Shown here piece after piece: positions 44,438 to 54,035 of a stretch of DNA of 64,000 nucleotides. The notes beneath the pieces are model-generated. The model searched no databases. It had not been told where the DNA came from and saw nothing but the letters and a program-made list of their open reading frames with translations. The stretch covers positions 1 to 64,000 of the forward strand of contig NZ_BDBD01000027.1 in NCBI RefSeq assembly GCF_001612805.1, given 5' to 3'. Position 1 is the stretch's first letter, and each line of letters begins with the position of its first letter. The stretch is from Nocardia coubleae NBRC 108252. GTDB taxonomy: Bacteria > Actinomycetota > Actinomycetes > Mycobacteriales > Mycobacteriaceae. The position numbers and the translations under genes were made by a program.

Positions 44438-46453
44438 TCACCAGATGGTGACCCGCTCCTCCGGTGCCAGGTACAGCTTGTCCTCGGGAGTCACCTCGAA
44501 GGCCTCGTAGAAGCTGTCGATATTGCGCACCACCGCGTTGCAGCGGAACTCCGGCGGCGAATGCGGGTCGACGGCGAGGCGGCGGATCGCCTCCTCCTGC
44601 CGCGCCTTGGTCCGCCACACCTGCGCCCAGCCGTAGAACACCCGCTGCAGACCGGTGAGGCCGTCGATGACCGGCGGCTCTTTCCCGTCAAGCGAGATCT
44701 TGTACGCGGCAAGGGCAATCGACAGACCACCGAGATCGCCGATGTTCTCGCCGATGGTGAACTCGCCGTTCACGGTGTGCTCGTCGGACAGGTCAGCGGG
44801 CGAGAGCACGTTGTACTGGTCGATCAGCGCCTTGGTCCGCTTGCCGAATTCGGCGCGGTCGTCGTCGGTCCACCAGTCCTGCATATTGCCGTCGCCGTCG
44901 TACTTCGCGCCCTGGTCGTCGAAGCCGTGCCCGATCTCGTGGCCGATCACCGCGCCGATCCCGCCGTAGTTGGCGGCGTCGTCGGCGTTCATGTCGAAGA
45001 ACGGCGGCTGCAGGATGGCCGCCGGGAAGACGATCTCGTTCATGCCGGGGTTGTAGTAGGCGTTCACCGTCTGCGGAGTCATGAACCATTCGCCGCGATC
45101 CACGGGGCCACCGAGTTTGCCCAGATCACGGTCGTGGTCGGCGGCGTAGCCACGGCGGTAGTTGCCGACGAGGTCGGCGGCGTCGATCTCGACCGCCGAG
45201 TAGTCGCGCCAGGTGTCGGGGTAGCCGATCTTGGGGGTGAACTTCTCCAGCTTGGTCAGTGCCGCGGCGCGGGTGTCGGGGCCCATCCACTCGAGTTCGG
45301 CGATATTGCGGCGGTAGGCCTCCTGCAGATTGGCGACCAGCTCCACCATCCGCGCCTTGGCCTCGGGCGGAAAGTGCCTGGCCACATACAGTTTGCCGAC
45401 GGCCTCACCGAGCAGTTCCTGGACCAGGCCGACGCCACGCTTCCAGCGTTCCCGGATCTCCTGCGCGCCGGTGAGAGTGCGGCCGTAGAAGTCGAAGTTC
45501 GCGGCGACGATCTCGTCGGTGAGGTACGGGGCGCGCGCGTGCAGCACCTGCCACGCGGCCCACGCCTGCCAATCCGCTTGCGGCACATCCGACCACGCGC
45601 GCGCGAAGGCACCGACGTAACCGGGCTGGCGGATCACGAGTTCGGCGAACAGCTCGGCGCCCGCACGGTCGACACCCTCGGCGACGGCGTCGGCCCAAGC
45701 AGCCCAGTCGAATTCGGGGTGGGCGGTGGCGAGCTCGTCGAAAGTGGTGAGGTTGTAGCTCTTTTCGGCATCGCGGCGGCGCACCACGTCCCAGTGGCCT
45801 GCCGCCAGGGTGCGTTCCAGCTCGAACACCCGGTTCGCGGCGTCGGCCGGATCGGTCGGCACGAGGCCGGCCAAGGCCGGGTCGGACGCGGCGAGGGTGA
45901 ACATCTTGGTGATGTGGGCGCGGTAGGCGTCGCGGATCTCGGCGAACTCGTCGGACCGGTAGTACGACTCGTCGGGCAGGCCGATGCCCGACTGGGTGGC
46001 GTGCAGCAGGTAGCGGGTGGAGTCCTTGTCGTCGGTGTCGACGTAATAGGCGAGCGCGCCGCGCACGCCGGTGCGCTGCAAGCGGCCGAGCAGCGCGGCG
46101 AACGCGCTCGCGTCGGTGACGGTGGCGACGGCGCGCAGTTCGTCGGCCACCGGGGTGAGCCCGGCGGCGGCGACCAGCTCGGTGTTCATGAAGCTCGAGT
46201 ACAGGTCACCGATCTTGCGGGCGTCCGCGCTGTCGGCCGCGCCATCGGCACACTCGGTGATGATGGTCTGCACATCGATCTCGGCCTGGTCGTACAACGT
46301 CTGGAACGCACCGTCCACCGCCCGGTCGGCCGGAATCTCGTAGTCGGCCAACCACCGCCCGTTGACGTGCGCGAACAGATCGTCCTGCACCCGCACATCC
46401 TGATCACGGAAGGACAGGTCGATACCGGAGGGGCTGCTCAGATCCGAAGTCAC
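44438..46453 (-). CDS. zmp1: M13-family zinc metallopeptidase (Zmp1-like)
   Basis: Neprilysin-like peptidase of 671 aa, the usual length of bacterial M13 enzymes. The zinc and catalytic motif is VIGHEIGHGFDDQG, the third ligand is in GENIGDLGG, and the substrate loop NAYYNP is present, as is the C-terminal RCNAVVRNIDSFYEAF. There is no signal peptide, as in mycobacterial Zmp1 (Rv0198c). The frame is open 51 codons upstream, but the GTG at 46453 starts the typical N-terminus and has GGAG and CATACT upstream. Confidence 0.9.
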   Translation of the reverse strand: MTSDLSSPSGIDLSFRDQDVRVQDDLFAHVNGRWLADYEIPADRAVDGAFQTLYDQAEIDVQTIITECADGAADSADARKIGDLYSSFMNTELVAAAGLTPVADELRAVATVTDASAFAALLGRLQRTGVRGALAYYVDTDDKDSTRYLLHATQSGIGLPDESYYRSDEFAEIRDAYRAHITKMFTLAASDPALAGLVPTDPADAANRVFELERTLAAGHWDVVRRRDAEKSYNLTTFDELATAHPEFDWAAWADAVAEGVDRAGAELFAELVIRQPGYVGAFARAWSDVPQADWQAWAAWQVLHARAPYLTDEIVAANFDFYGRTLTGAQEIRERWKRGVGLVQELLGEAVGKLYVARHFPPEAKARMVELVANLQEAYRRNIAELEWMGPDTRAAALTKLEKFTPKIGYPDTWRDYSAVEIDAADLVGNYRRGYAADHDRDLGKLGGPVDRGEWFMTPQTVNAYYNPGMNEIVFPAAILQPPFFDMNADDAANYGGIGAVIGHEIGHGFDDQGAKYDGDGNMQDWWTDDDRAEFGKRTKALIDQYNVLSPADLSDEHTVNGEFTIGENIGDLGGLSIALAAYKISLDGKEPPVIDGLTGLQRVFYGWAQVWRTKARQEEAIRRLAVDPHSPPEFRCNAVVRNIDSFYEAFEVTPEDKLYLAPEERVTIW

Positions 46454-46604
46454 GCGCTCCAGTATGCCGAAACATCCCTGCGAACCGGGGGCGTGCCGGA
46501 CGGCGCCGCACTGATCGGCCGACCGCTCACAGATCGCGCGCCGATCAGCTTTTCGCTCCGTGGCCGTCTGTACCTGGGAGATCGACTCACAGGAGGCAGA
46601 CGAC

Positions 46605-47189
46605 ATGCGGAAATTGATCTTCGGGATGAATGTGACTCTGGACGGCTACATCGCCGCCCCCGGGGACGACCACGGCTGGAGCGGGGGTGAGGGGCCGGAT
46701 TCCTCATCGAGTGACGAACTGTTCCAGTGGTGGTCCGACCGGGTGGCGGCGACGGAGCTGTCGCTGTACGGGCGCAAGTTGTGGGAGGCGATGAGTTCAC
46801 ATTGGCCCACCGCCGACGAGCAGCCGGGCGCCACGCCGGCGGAGGTCGAGTTCGCCCGCCGCTGGCGGGACATGCCGAAGGTGGTGTTCTCCTCGACCAT
46901 CGGTGCGGTCGACTGGAACACGCGCCTGGTCAGCGGCGATGCGGTCGGTGAGATCGGCCGGCTCAAGGGTGAGGAGGGCGGTCCGATGGATATCGGCGGT
47001 GCGACGCTCGCCGCGGCCGCCATGCGAGCCGGGCTGATCGATGAATACCTGCTGGTCACCCATCCGGTGCTGGTGGGCGGCGGTACACCGTTCTTCACCG
47101 CGCTGGACAGCTGGGTGAACCTGAAGTTCCTCGAAACGCGGACGTTTCCCGGCGGCGTGGTGCTGACCCGGTACGAGACGAGGCGGTGA
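46605..47189 (+). CDS. Dihydrofolate reductase-family (RibD C-terminal-like) protein
   Basis: Protein of 194 aa with the DHFR/RibD-C fold: RKLIFGMNVTLDGYIA at the start, LYGRKLW, PKVVFSSTI and DIGGATLAAAAMRAGLIDEY. These actinobacterial members are thought to be NADPH-dependent reductases of unknown substrate, not the folate enzyme. AGGAGG lies before ATG 46605. The next gene, on the other strand, encodes an ECF sigma factor. Confidence 0.85.
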   Translation: MRKLIFGMNVTLDGYIAAPGDDHGWSGGEGPDSSSSDELFQWWSDRVAATELSLYGRKLWEAMSSHWPTADEQPGATPAEVEFARRWRDMPKVVFSSTIGAVDWNTRLVSGDAVGEIGRLKGEEGGPMDIGGATLAAAAMRAGLIDEYLLVTHPVLVGGGTPFFTALDSWVNLKFLETRTFPGGVVLTRYETRR

Positions 47190-47201
47190 GCATCGATCGG
47201 T

Positions 47202-48236
47202 TCAAGCCTCTGCCCCGGTGCCCTGGACCCAGGCCTCGTCGACCGGCAGTGTCGTCGGCAGGCCCAGCCAGGGCTTGCCGGTGGCGTCGAAACCGGTGAG
47301 CTCGGCGATCTTCCCGTCGACGATGCGCAGGGCAGCGACGGCGAACAATCGGTACTCGGGGGCATCGGGGGTGCGTAGGTACAGCGCGGCGGCAGGCATG
47401 CGGTTGACCGTCGTGGCGATCCCGCGCCAATCGTCGTGGCCGGGCTGGAAGAGCCCGCCTGCGACCCAACCGTCCACCGCGTCCTTCGCTGTCCTGGTGA
47501 CGACGCCCGAGTCCGGCAGCATCACGAAACGCAGGTCATCGCGCAGCAAGGCGATCAGTCCGTCGAGGTCGTTGCGCTGGTGGGCGTCGATGTAGGACCG
47601 CACCACACCGCGCTCGTCGTTCGACAGTTCGTGGCGTGCGGGGAGCTGCCAGTCGAGGCGGCGGTCGGGTAACTGCTCGCGTATCGTCGCGCGCGCTCGC
47701 TGCAGGCCACTGGTCACCGCGGCGACGGTGATCTCGAGGGCCTCGGCCACCTTCGACGCGGGCCAGCCGAGAACGTCGCGCAGGATGAACACCGCCCGCT
47801 GCCGCGGCGGCAGATACTGGACGGCGACTATGAACGCCAGCTCGATCGTCTCCCGCGCGACCGCCGATTCCTGCGGGTCCTCGGGCAGCATCCGGTCGGG
47901 GTAGGGCTGCAGGTGCGCCGTCTCGGAACCGGGCAGCTCCGAGGGTATGGGCGTGCGCTTGTCCAGGAAGTCGAGACAGGCGTTGGTCGCGATCCGGTAC
48001 AACCAGGTGCGCAGAGCGGCGTTGCCCTTGAACGACTCCCGCTTGTGCCAGGCACGCAGGAATGTCTCCTGCGTCATGTCCTGCGCGTCGTCGTAGTTCG
48101 CGAGCATCCGATAGCAGTGCACCTGCAGCTCACGCCGGTGGCGCTCGGTGAGGACCGCGAACCGCGCCGGATCGCCTGAGCGGACCACGTCGAGGAACGT
48201 GGCCTCGTCGGCGCTCAGCGGTCCGGCGTCGGTCAT
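47202..48236 (-). CDS. ECF sigma factor with C-terminal SnoaL-like domain (SigG type)
   Basis: Protein of 344 aa. Sigma region 2 (HCYRMLANYDDAQDMTQETFLRAWH) is followed by region 4 (LPPRQRAVFILRDVLGWPASKVAEALEITVAAVTSGLQRAR). A ~130-residue SnoaL/NTF2-like domain ends the protein (YIDAHQRNDLDGLIALLRDDLRFVMLP). The layout fits the TIGR02960/SigG-like class, where the tail rather than an anti-sigma factor modulates activity. No anti-sigma gene is near. It converges on the DHFR-like gene with a 12-bp gap. Confidence 0.9.
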   Translation of the reverse strand: MTDAGPLSADEATFLDVVRSGDPARFAVLTERHRRELQVHCYRMLANYDDAQDMTQETFLRAWHKRESFKGNAALRTWLYRIATNACLDFLDKRTPIPSELPGSETAHLQPYPDRMLPEDPQESAVARETIELAFIVAVQYLPPRQRAVFILRDVLGWPASKVAEALEITVAAVTSGLQRARATIREQLPDRRLDWQLPARHELSNDERGVVRSYIDAHQRNDLDGLIALLRDDLRFVMLPDSGVVTRTAKDAVDGWVAGGLFQPGHDDWRGIATTVNRMPAAALYLRTPDAPEYRLFAVAALRIVDGKIAELTGFDATGKPWLGLPTTLPVDEAWVQGTGAEA

Positions 48237-48320
48237 ATCGGCATTCCTTCCACCGGTGCGAGGGACATCAGAACTGACGACGCGGCGAAGGATTTCTGAT
48301 CGGTGGCGGCCGGATCCGCC

Positions 48321-48686
48321 CTAGACGCAGGCGAATTCGTCGTCGCGGACGCCGGCGACGAAGGCGTCCCATTCGGCGGGGGTGAAGTGCAGGGCGGTTG
48401 ATCCGTGGCGCAGGGTCGTGGCGCCGTCGGCTGCGTGCTGGGTGGTAAGGGAGGGGTGCGGGCGCTGGGCGAGCAGGCAGTCGAGGAAGGCGTTCCACAC
48501 GGAGGCGGGGACGGTGATGATCGGCTCGTCGAGGCCACGGTTCATCGGGTTGCGCCGGAATTTGCTGTCTCGTATCTGGACGGCGTCACCTTCGAAGCGA
48601 ACCTCGACACATTGGTTACCGTTGTTGGAGCGCGACGAGGTGAACCAGCCGTGATCGGCCGGGCGGCGGCGAGCTGTGATCGACAT
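48321..48686 (-). CDS. DUF397 protein (two tandem DUF397 units)
   Basis: Protein of 121 aa. The first DUF397 unit is WFTSSRSNNGNQCVEVRFEGDAVQIRDSK; the second is around TALHFTPAEWDAFVAGVRDDEF. DUF397 proteins are nearly always next to an XRE/DUF5753 regulator, as here: it starts 10 bp after the stop codon of the regulator gene. The ATG at 48686 is preferred; the longer frame would overlap the upstream gene. Confidence 0.88.
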   Translation of the reverse strand: MSITARRRPADHGWFTSSRSNNGNQCVEVRFEGDAVQIRDSKFRRNPMNRGLDEPIITVPASVWNAFLDCLLAQRPHPSLTTQHAADGATTLRHGSTALHFTPAEWDAFVAGVRDDEFACV

Positions 48687-48696
48687 AACACGAATC

Positions 48697-49548
48697 TTAC
48701 ACTCTCGCATAGTCGCTGATCAGGGCAAGGGATTCGGATCTCGGCATGGCCTGTTCCCTGGCCCGCAGGAAGGCGTAGCCGAGATCGCGGACCTGTTCGG
48801 CGTCGTCGACGTGACCACCGAAAACAGCGCTCTCGGCCCACGCGAAGGTCGGTAGCTGATCGCTTGCGAAGTCGAGCAGATGGAAGCTGGAACCGCCGAG
48901 CACCGCACCCTCGGGAGCACTGAACGGGATCACCCGGACGTCGACGGTGTCGAGTTCGCGCATCAGCTCCACCAGGTGACACAACTGCCCGCGCAACACT
49001 TCGGGGCCCCCGGTCTGCTGACGCAGCGTCGCCTCACCGAGTACGGCCGTGAGTTCCAGCGGTTCCGGTTCCCGCAGCCGCCGCTGGCGACGCAACCGTA
49101 TTGCAACTAATTGGTCTACCTGTACCGGGCGGATCATCACGTCGGCACTGATGAGCGCCCGCGCGTACGCCTCCGTCTGCAGCAGGCCGGGCACGATCAG
49201 GCTGTCGTAGCTGCGGATACTCTGCGCCCCCGCCTCCATGCCGTACAAACGCTGCAGTTCGGGGCCGATCAGCGCGGCCGAAGTGGACCACCAGCCGCGC
49301 TGTTTGCTGGCCTCGAGCAGCGCGAGCAATTCCCGGCGTTCGTCGGCGGGCACATCGAGAACATCGAGCACCGGTTCGATAGTCGTGCGTGTGAGGACCC
49401 GTCGGCCTTTTTCAACATGGGACCAGTTAGCGGGGGTGAAACCGACCCGCTTGGCAAAACCCGCGGAGTCGAAACCCCGCTGTTCGCGCAGGTCACGCAG
49501 GCGCAGGACCAGCTCCCAGCGCGCGGCGGTAGGCGAAACGGGTGCCAT
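48697..49548 (-). CDS. XRE-family regulator with DUF5753 domain (WhiJ-like)
   Basis: Protein of 283 aa. The N-terminal HTH (LRLRDLREQRGFDSAGFAKRVGFTPANWSHVEKGRR) is followed by the DUF5753 ligand domain (SYDSLIVPGLLQTEAYARALI ... IPFSAPEGAVLGGSSFHLL). It belongs to the WhiJ-like group of actinobacteria, which are paired with small DUF397 partners and influence development or secondary metabolism. The ATG at 49548 is taken as start; TACGAT lies 8 nt upstream. It is divergent from the 49683 gene. Confidence 0.9.
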   Translation of the reverse strand: MAPVSPTAARWELVLRLRDLREQRGFDSAGFAKRVGFTPANWSHVEKGRRVLTRTTIEPVLDVLDVPADERRELLALLEASKQRGWWSTSAALIGPELQRLYGMEAGAQSIRSYDSLIVPGLLQTEAYARALISADVMIRPVQVDQLVAIRLRRQRRLREPEPLELTAVLGEATLRQQTGGPEVLRGQLCHLVELMRELDTVDVRVIPFSAPEGAVLGGSSFHLLDFASDQLPTFAWAESAVFGGHVDDAEQVRDLGYAFLRAREQAMPRSESLALISDYARV

Positions 49549-49682
49549 GGGCGCTGATCGTACTCCGGGTGAACACACCTGCTACTGACTATTGTCAGCG
49601 TCGTTGTGTCGCATTAGGCTGTAGATAGCGGCAAATATCTAGCGAATGCAAGCTCCACACCGTCGACGGAGACGAGGTAGTG

Positions 49683-50207
49683 ATGAGCCAGCGCACTGAC
49701 AGCAAGGGCGGCTATGCCGCCGCCGAGGAATACTCGGAAACCCAGGACGCGCTCGCGCGCTGTCGTCACTATCGCAAGCACAACGGTCTCTATGCCGTGG
49801 TCGAAGCCACCTTCGGGCGCATCGTGCTCGAAATCGGGGCCGTCGGAGCCGTGGTGATGCCCTCCACGCTGGGCGAACGAGTGCGCGGACAGCTGCTCAG
49901 CCGTGGTCAACGCTGCGGGCCGATCATCGGGCACCCCCGGTCCGGCCGCTGGACCTTCCTCACCGGGCCCACCGACAATTCCTACCTCGACACCGAACTG
50001 TTCGCCGAGATGTTCCGGGTGTGCGCATCGGTCGCCCTGCCCGGCAGCGACGTGGTGCTGCCCTCCCCGGCCGACGAACGCAGCGGCTACCGCATCTGGC
50101 TGCAATCGCCCGACGGCGACTACCGTCCCGACTTCGCGCAGATCGTCGCCGCCACCCGCGCCAACGCCAGAACCACCGCCCTGATGCGCGAACCCGGTTC
50201 GGCCTAA
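49683..50207 (+). CDS. Unknown protein beside the XRE/DUF397 pair
   Basis: Protein of 174 aa. I do not recognise a firm family. It has the pattern GPIIGHPRSGRWTFLTGP followed by ALPGSDVVLPSP, which weakly resembles actinobacterial small PrimPol-like proteins found beside XRE/DUF397 genes. It is divergent from the XRE gene with 134 bp between starts, which suggests that XRE controls it. The start is ATG 49683 after GAGG; a GTG one codon earlier is also possible. Its stop overlaps the convergent pirin gene by 4 bp. Confidence 0.7.
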   Translation: MSQRTDSKGGYAAAEEYSETQDALARCRHYRKHNGLYAVVEATFGRIVLEIGAVGAVVMPSTLGERVRGQLLSRGQRCGPIIGHPRSGRWTFLTGPTDNSYLDTELFAEMFRVCASVALPGSDVVLPSPADERSGYRIWLQSPDGDYRPDFAQIVAATRANARTTALMREPGSA

Positions 50208-50977
50208 CCGCCCAGCCGGGCGTGCATCTCCCAGACCAGCACTTCGGCGTCGCCGTGCGGACGAATCAGCTGACCACCCGAGCGGGTGAGCCGCACGGCG
50301 TCGCCCTGGGCCAGGGTGCCGACACCTTCCATGTCCACCTCGCCGCGTGCGACGAAAACATGCAGGTAGGGGGCGTCGGGCAGGGTCACGGGGGCGCTGT
50401 CGGCGGTCAGCCGGGCCACGTGCATCGCCGCGTGCGAGGAATTGATCGAGATGGCGGTGCGGTCGCGGTAGCGCGGTAGGCCCGAGGCCACCGTCACCAG
50501 ATCGCCGCGGGCGAGTTCGTCATCGATCTCGAGCTGCTGATAGCCCGGATCGACACCGGGTTCGTCGGGCACCACCCACATCTGCACGAAATGCACCGGC
50601 TCGTCGTGCTCGGGCAGCTTGCCGTCCAGGCGCCAGGAGTCGTTCTTCTCCGAGTGCAGGATGCCCGTGCCCGCGCTCATCCGCTGAGCCAGACCGGGAT
50701 AGATCACCCCGTTGTGGCCGAGCGAATCCTGGTGCACCAGGCTGCCGCCGAGCACCCAGGTGACGATCTCCATGTCGCGGTGCGGGTGGGTGTCGAAACC
50801 CTCGCCGGGCAGCACCACGTCCTCGTTGTTCACCAGCAGCAGGCCGTGATGGGTGTTGTCGGGGTCGTAGTGCTCGCCGAACGAGAACGAATGCTTGGAG
50901 TCGAGCCAGGAGATCCTGGTCTTCATCCGGTCACCGGCCCGATGCACCTCGATGCGCGGTGTCGTCGATGTGGACAT
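50204..50977 (-). CDS. Pirin family protein
   Basis: Cupin-fold protein of 257 aa. Metal ligands appear in DTHPHRDMEIVTWVLGGSLVHQDS and ILHSEKN. Bacterial pirins can act as quercetinases or regulators; the role here is unknown. The ATG at 50977 is preceded by AGGAGGAGGG at the right distance, though the frame is open 58 codons further. It is divergent from the MFS gene. Confidence 0.88.
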   Translation of the reverse strand: MSTSTTPRIEVHRAGDRMKTRISWLDSKHSFSFGEHYDPDNTHHGLLLVNNEDVVLPGEGFDTHPHRDMEIVTWVLGGSLVHQDSLGHNGVIYPGLAQRMSAGTGILHSEKNDSWRLDGKLPEHDEPVHFVQMWVVPDEPGVDPGYQQLEIDDELARGDLVTVASGLPRYRDRTAISINSSHAAMHVARLTADSAPVTLPDAPYLHVFVARGEVDMEGVGTLAQGDAVRLTRSGGQLIRPHGDAEVLVWEMHARLGG

Positions 50978-51039
50978 GACCCTCCTCCTGCGCTGCACCC
51001 GTACCGCCACCTCAATTCTGGCACCACTATCCTCACGAC

Positions 51040-52401
51040 GTGTCGACCCATCGCGCTGACGGCTCGAATCCGGCGGATGAGCGGCCGATCTCGCTGCGAC
51101 ATCTGCTGCGCGAAAGCCGCGGTGTGGTGCGGCGCAATCCACGGATGCCACGGTTGGCGCTGCTGCGCCTGGCCGCCCAATTCGGTGACGGCATGTTCCA
51201 GGCGGCGCTGTCGGGCGCCATCCTGTTCAACCCCGAACGCGAAACCGACCCCCTGGCCATCGCCGCCGGTTTCGCGGTGCTGCTGCTGCCGTATTCGGTG
51301 CTCGGTCCCTACGCGGGCGCCCTGCTCGATCGGTGGGATCGACGCAATGTGCTGCTGGTGGCGAGCATCGCGCGGGCGACGCTCATCGCGGCCGCCGCGC
51401 TGGCGCTGTTCGCCGGGGCGGGGGAGAGCGTGCTCCTGGTGCTCGCGCTGGCGACCGTCGGAATCAGCCGGTTCGTGCTTGCCGGGGTGTCGGCCGCGCT
51501 GCCGAGGGTGCTCGAACAGCGCTGGCTGGTTCCGATGAACTCGGTGCTGGCCACGGTGGCCTCGGCGTGCGCGGGGGTCGGCGCGGCGGCGTCGGTGGCG
51601 GTGATCGCGGTGCTGGGGGCTGGGGATTCGGCCTCGGCCGTGGCGGTCGCGCTCAGCGGGGTCGGGTCGGTGGTCGGCGCGCTGCTCGCCGCCGGTTTCG
51701 CACCGCGCATCCTCGGGCCCGAAAAGGGTTCGGCGGGAGCGGAAAGCGCTGTGCGTGCGATCGCGACTGGGTTGGTCACCGGTGCGCGCGCGGTCTGGCG
51801 ATCGACGCAGGTGACGACCGCGATGATCGGCATCGGAGCGCATCGCATCGTGTTCGGGATGAACACGCTCATCATGGTGCTCGTGCTGCGTCAGCCCGAG
51901 GGGCAGAGCGAAATGAGCGGCGGGCTGGTCGGATTCGGGGTCGCGATCGGTGCGGCCGCGGCGGGCATGCTGCTCGCCGCGATCCTCGCGCCCGTGCTGA
52001 TTCCCCGGCTCGGCAGGCCGCGGACCGTGCTCGTCGGGCTGGCGACGGCCGTCATCGTGCAGCTCACCCTGGTGACACCGACCGCGCTCGCCTCCTCGGA
52101 AGCGGCCACCGACCACGCCCACCGGCTGCTGCTGATCGGCGCGTTCGGGCTCGGGCTCGCCGGCCAGACGATCAAACTCACCGGCGACGCCAGCATGCAG
52201 ATCGACATCGACGACGACCGGCGCGGCCAGGTGTTCGCCCTCCAGGACACGGTCTTCAACATGACCTTCGTGCTGGCCATCGCCGCGACCGCCCTGGTGA
52301 TTCCGGCCGACGGGCGTTCACTGCCGGTGGTGCTGGTCGGCGCCGGGGTGTACGCGCTCGGCATCGTCGCGATCGCGCTGAATTCGCGGCGGGCACGCTG
52401 A
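51040..52401 (+). CDS. MFS transporter
   Basis: Membrane protein of 453 aa with about 11-12 helices. The MFS A-motif variant GPYAGALLDRWDRRNVLL is between helices 2 and 3. The arrangement resembles small-molecule exporters of actinobacteria. The GTG start has TATCCT exactly 6 nt upstream and no ribosome site, a strong leaderless candidate. Substrate unknown. Confidence 0.88.
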   Translation: MSTHRADGSNPADERPISLRHLLRESRGVVRRNPRMPRLALLRLAAQFGDGMFQAALSGAILFNPERETDPLAIAAGFAVLLLPYSVLGPYAGALLDRWDRRNVLLVASIARATLIAAAALALFAGAGESVLLVLALATVGISRFVLAGVSAALPRVLEQRWLVPMNSVLATVASACAGVGAAASVAVIAVLGAGDSASAVAVALSGVGSVVGALLAAGFAPRILGPEKGSAGAESAVRAIATGLVTGARAVWRSTQVTTAMIGIGAHRIVFGMNTLIMVLVLRQPEGQSEMSGGLVGFGVAIGAAAAGMLLAAILAPVLIPRLGRPRTVLVGLATAVIVQLTLVTPTALASSEAATDHAHRLLLIGAFGLGLAGQTIKLTGDASMQIDIDDDRRGQVFALQDTVFNMTFVLAIAATALVIPADGRSLPVVLVGAGVYALGIVAIALNSRRAR

Positions 52402-52426
52402 TCCGTCGAAGAGCGTCCGCGCGCGG

Positions 52427-53284
52427 TCAGTCGTCGGGTTCGAAGCGCAGGCGTTCACCCGGACGGAGTTGGGCGACGCGGTCGACGTCGGCGTCGAGCA
52501 CGACCGCGATCACCGGGTAGCCGCCGGTGATCGGATGGTCGGCGAGGAAGACGACCGGTTGACCGCTCGGCGGCACCTGCACCGAGCCGAGGGCGACACC
52601 TTCGGCGGGCAGTTCGCGAGTGATCGAGCGGGTGAGCGGCGGCCCGGCGACGCGGTCGAGGCGGGCGCCCACGCGGTCGGTCTCACTGCTCACCTGCCAC
52701 GAGCCCCGGAACAGGGCGGTGGGGTCGGTGAACCAGTCTTCGCGCGGGCCGGGACGAGCGCGGACGACGAGCACCTCCGGCGGCACGGGAACCGGCGCGA
52801 ACTCGACGGTCGGGAAGGTGCGCGGCGGGGGACCGACGGGTAGCTGCATGCCCGGTCGCAGCGGGTCTGGGCCGATGCCGGAGAGGGTGTCGCGGCTGCG
52901 GGAACCGAGGACCTTCGGCACGTCGATGCCGCCACGTACACCGATGTAGGTGCGTAAACCGGTGCCTGCCATGCCGAGGCGAAGGGTCTGGCCCGCCTCG
53001 AGTTCGAGAACGCTCGCATGGCCGACGGGTGTGCTGTCCACCGTGGCCGTCGCCGGTGCGCCGGTGACCGCGACGGTGACGTGCGCATCGGTGCGCACTA
53101 CGAGCCCGCCGAGCAATACCTCGATGCCCGCGTGGTCCTCCGGATTGCCGACCAGCCGGTTCGCCAGCCGCAACGAGGCGCGGTCGGCGGCGCCGGCCGG
53201 ACCCACGCCGGAATCGAACCAGCCGGGTCTGCCCAGGTCCTGGATCGTCGCGAGCGGCCCCACCCGCTCGATGAAGATCACCAT
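52427..53284 (-). CDS. pxpC: 5-oxoprolinase subunit PxpC (KipA-like, biotin-carboxyltransferase fold)
   Basis: Protein of 285 aa. Family marks: GPLATIQDLGRPGWFDSGVGPAGAADRASLRLANRLVGN at the start, YIGVRGGIDVPKVLGSRSRDT, and the end DHPITGGYPVIAVV. With PxpA and PxpB it makes ATP-dependent 5-oxoprolinase, which opens pyroglutamate to glutamate. It is last in the pxpA-pxpB-pxpC order, 53 bp after pxpB. Confidence 0.92.
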   Translation of the reverse strand: MVIFIERVGPLATIQDLGRPGWFDSGVGPAGAADRASLRLANRLVGNPEDHAGIEVLLGGLVVRTDAHVTVAVTGAPATATVDSTPVGHASVLELEAGQTLRLGMAGTGLRTYIGVRGGIDVPKVLGSRSRDTLSGIGPDPLRPGMQLPVGPPPRTFPTVEFAPVPVPPEVLVVRARPGPREDWFTDPTALFRGSWQVSSETDRVGARLDRVAGPPLTRSITRELPAEGVALGSVQVPPSGQPVVFLADHPITGGYPVIAVVLDADVDRVAQLRPGERLRFEPDD

Positions 53285-53337
53285 GCGATCTCTCCCCGAT
53301 TATCTGTCGAGGCGGCGCACCATTGAGCAGCCCTTGC

Positions 53338-54021
53338 CTATTGCGCGATGTCGACGAACCGCACCGCCGTTCCCGCCCGGATCAGTGCGGGTGGGTCGCG
53401 ATCGACCGCCCACATGCGTAGATCGGTACTTCCGATCAGTTGCCATCCGCCCGGTGTGCCACGCGGATATACCGCCGAGTACCCACCGGCCAGTGCCACC
53501 GCACCCGGTGGGATGGCGGTGCGGGCCTGGGCCCGGCGCGGCACGGTGAGCCTGCCGTCGGGCGAGACGAGATATCCGAAACCGGGTGCGAAACCCACGA
53601 AGGCGCACTGCCAGACGGTACCGGTATGGGCCGCGATCACCTCCGCGACAGACAGGTCGAGCAGCCGGGCGACCTCGGGCAGGTCGACCCCGTCGTAGCG
53701 CACCGGCACCTCGACCACCTCGTCGGGGCAGTCCGGGTCGGACAGTGTTCCACGGGAAACATCGAGCGAATCCGGCTGTGCGGATTCGGAATCCAGGCGG
53801 TCGAGCAGCGCGAGCAATTCCCGGCGCACCTGTGTGCCGTAGTTCACCGAATGCAGGGTGACCAGCACGGTCTCCGCCGCGGGCAGCACGTCCTGGACAC
53901 CGGCGATGGCATGCACCCGCAGCGCCGACGCCAGGCGCTGCACCGGCCGTGGATCGTCGAGGGTGATGAGCATGGCGCGGTCACCCGCGGGCCTGATCCG
54001 TGTGCTCCAGTCGGTCACCAT
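53338..54021 (-). CDS. pxpB: 5-oxoprolinase subunit PxpB (KipI-like)
   Basis: Protein of 227 aa. The KipI family marks RPAGDRAMLI near the start, VPVRYDGVDLPEVARLLDLS, and the end FAPGFGYLVSP ... RGTPGGWQLIG are clear. The ATG at 54021 is preceded by GGGAGG; six further in-frame codons upstream are not needed. It lies 14 bp after pxpA. Confidence 0.92.
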   Translation of the reverse strand: MVTDWSTRIRPAGDRAMLITLDDPRPVQRLASALRVHAIAGVQDVLPAAETVLVTLHSVNYGTQVRRELLALLDRLDSESAQPDSLDVSRGTLSDPDCPDEVVEVPVRYDGVDLPEVARLLDLSVAEVIAAHTGTVWQCAFVGFAPGFGYLVSPDGRLTVPRRAQARTAIPPGAVALAGGYSAVYPRGTPGGWQLIGSTDLRMWAVDRDPPALIRAGTAVRFVDIAQ

Positions 54022-54035
54022 CGCGCCTCCCACCC

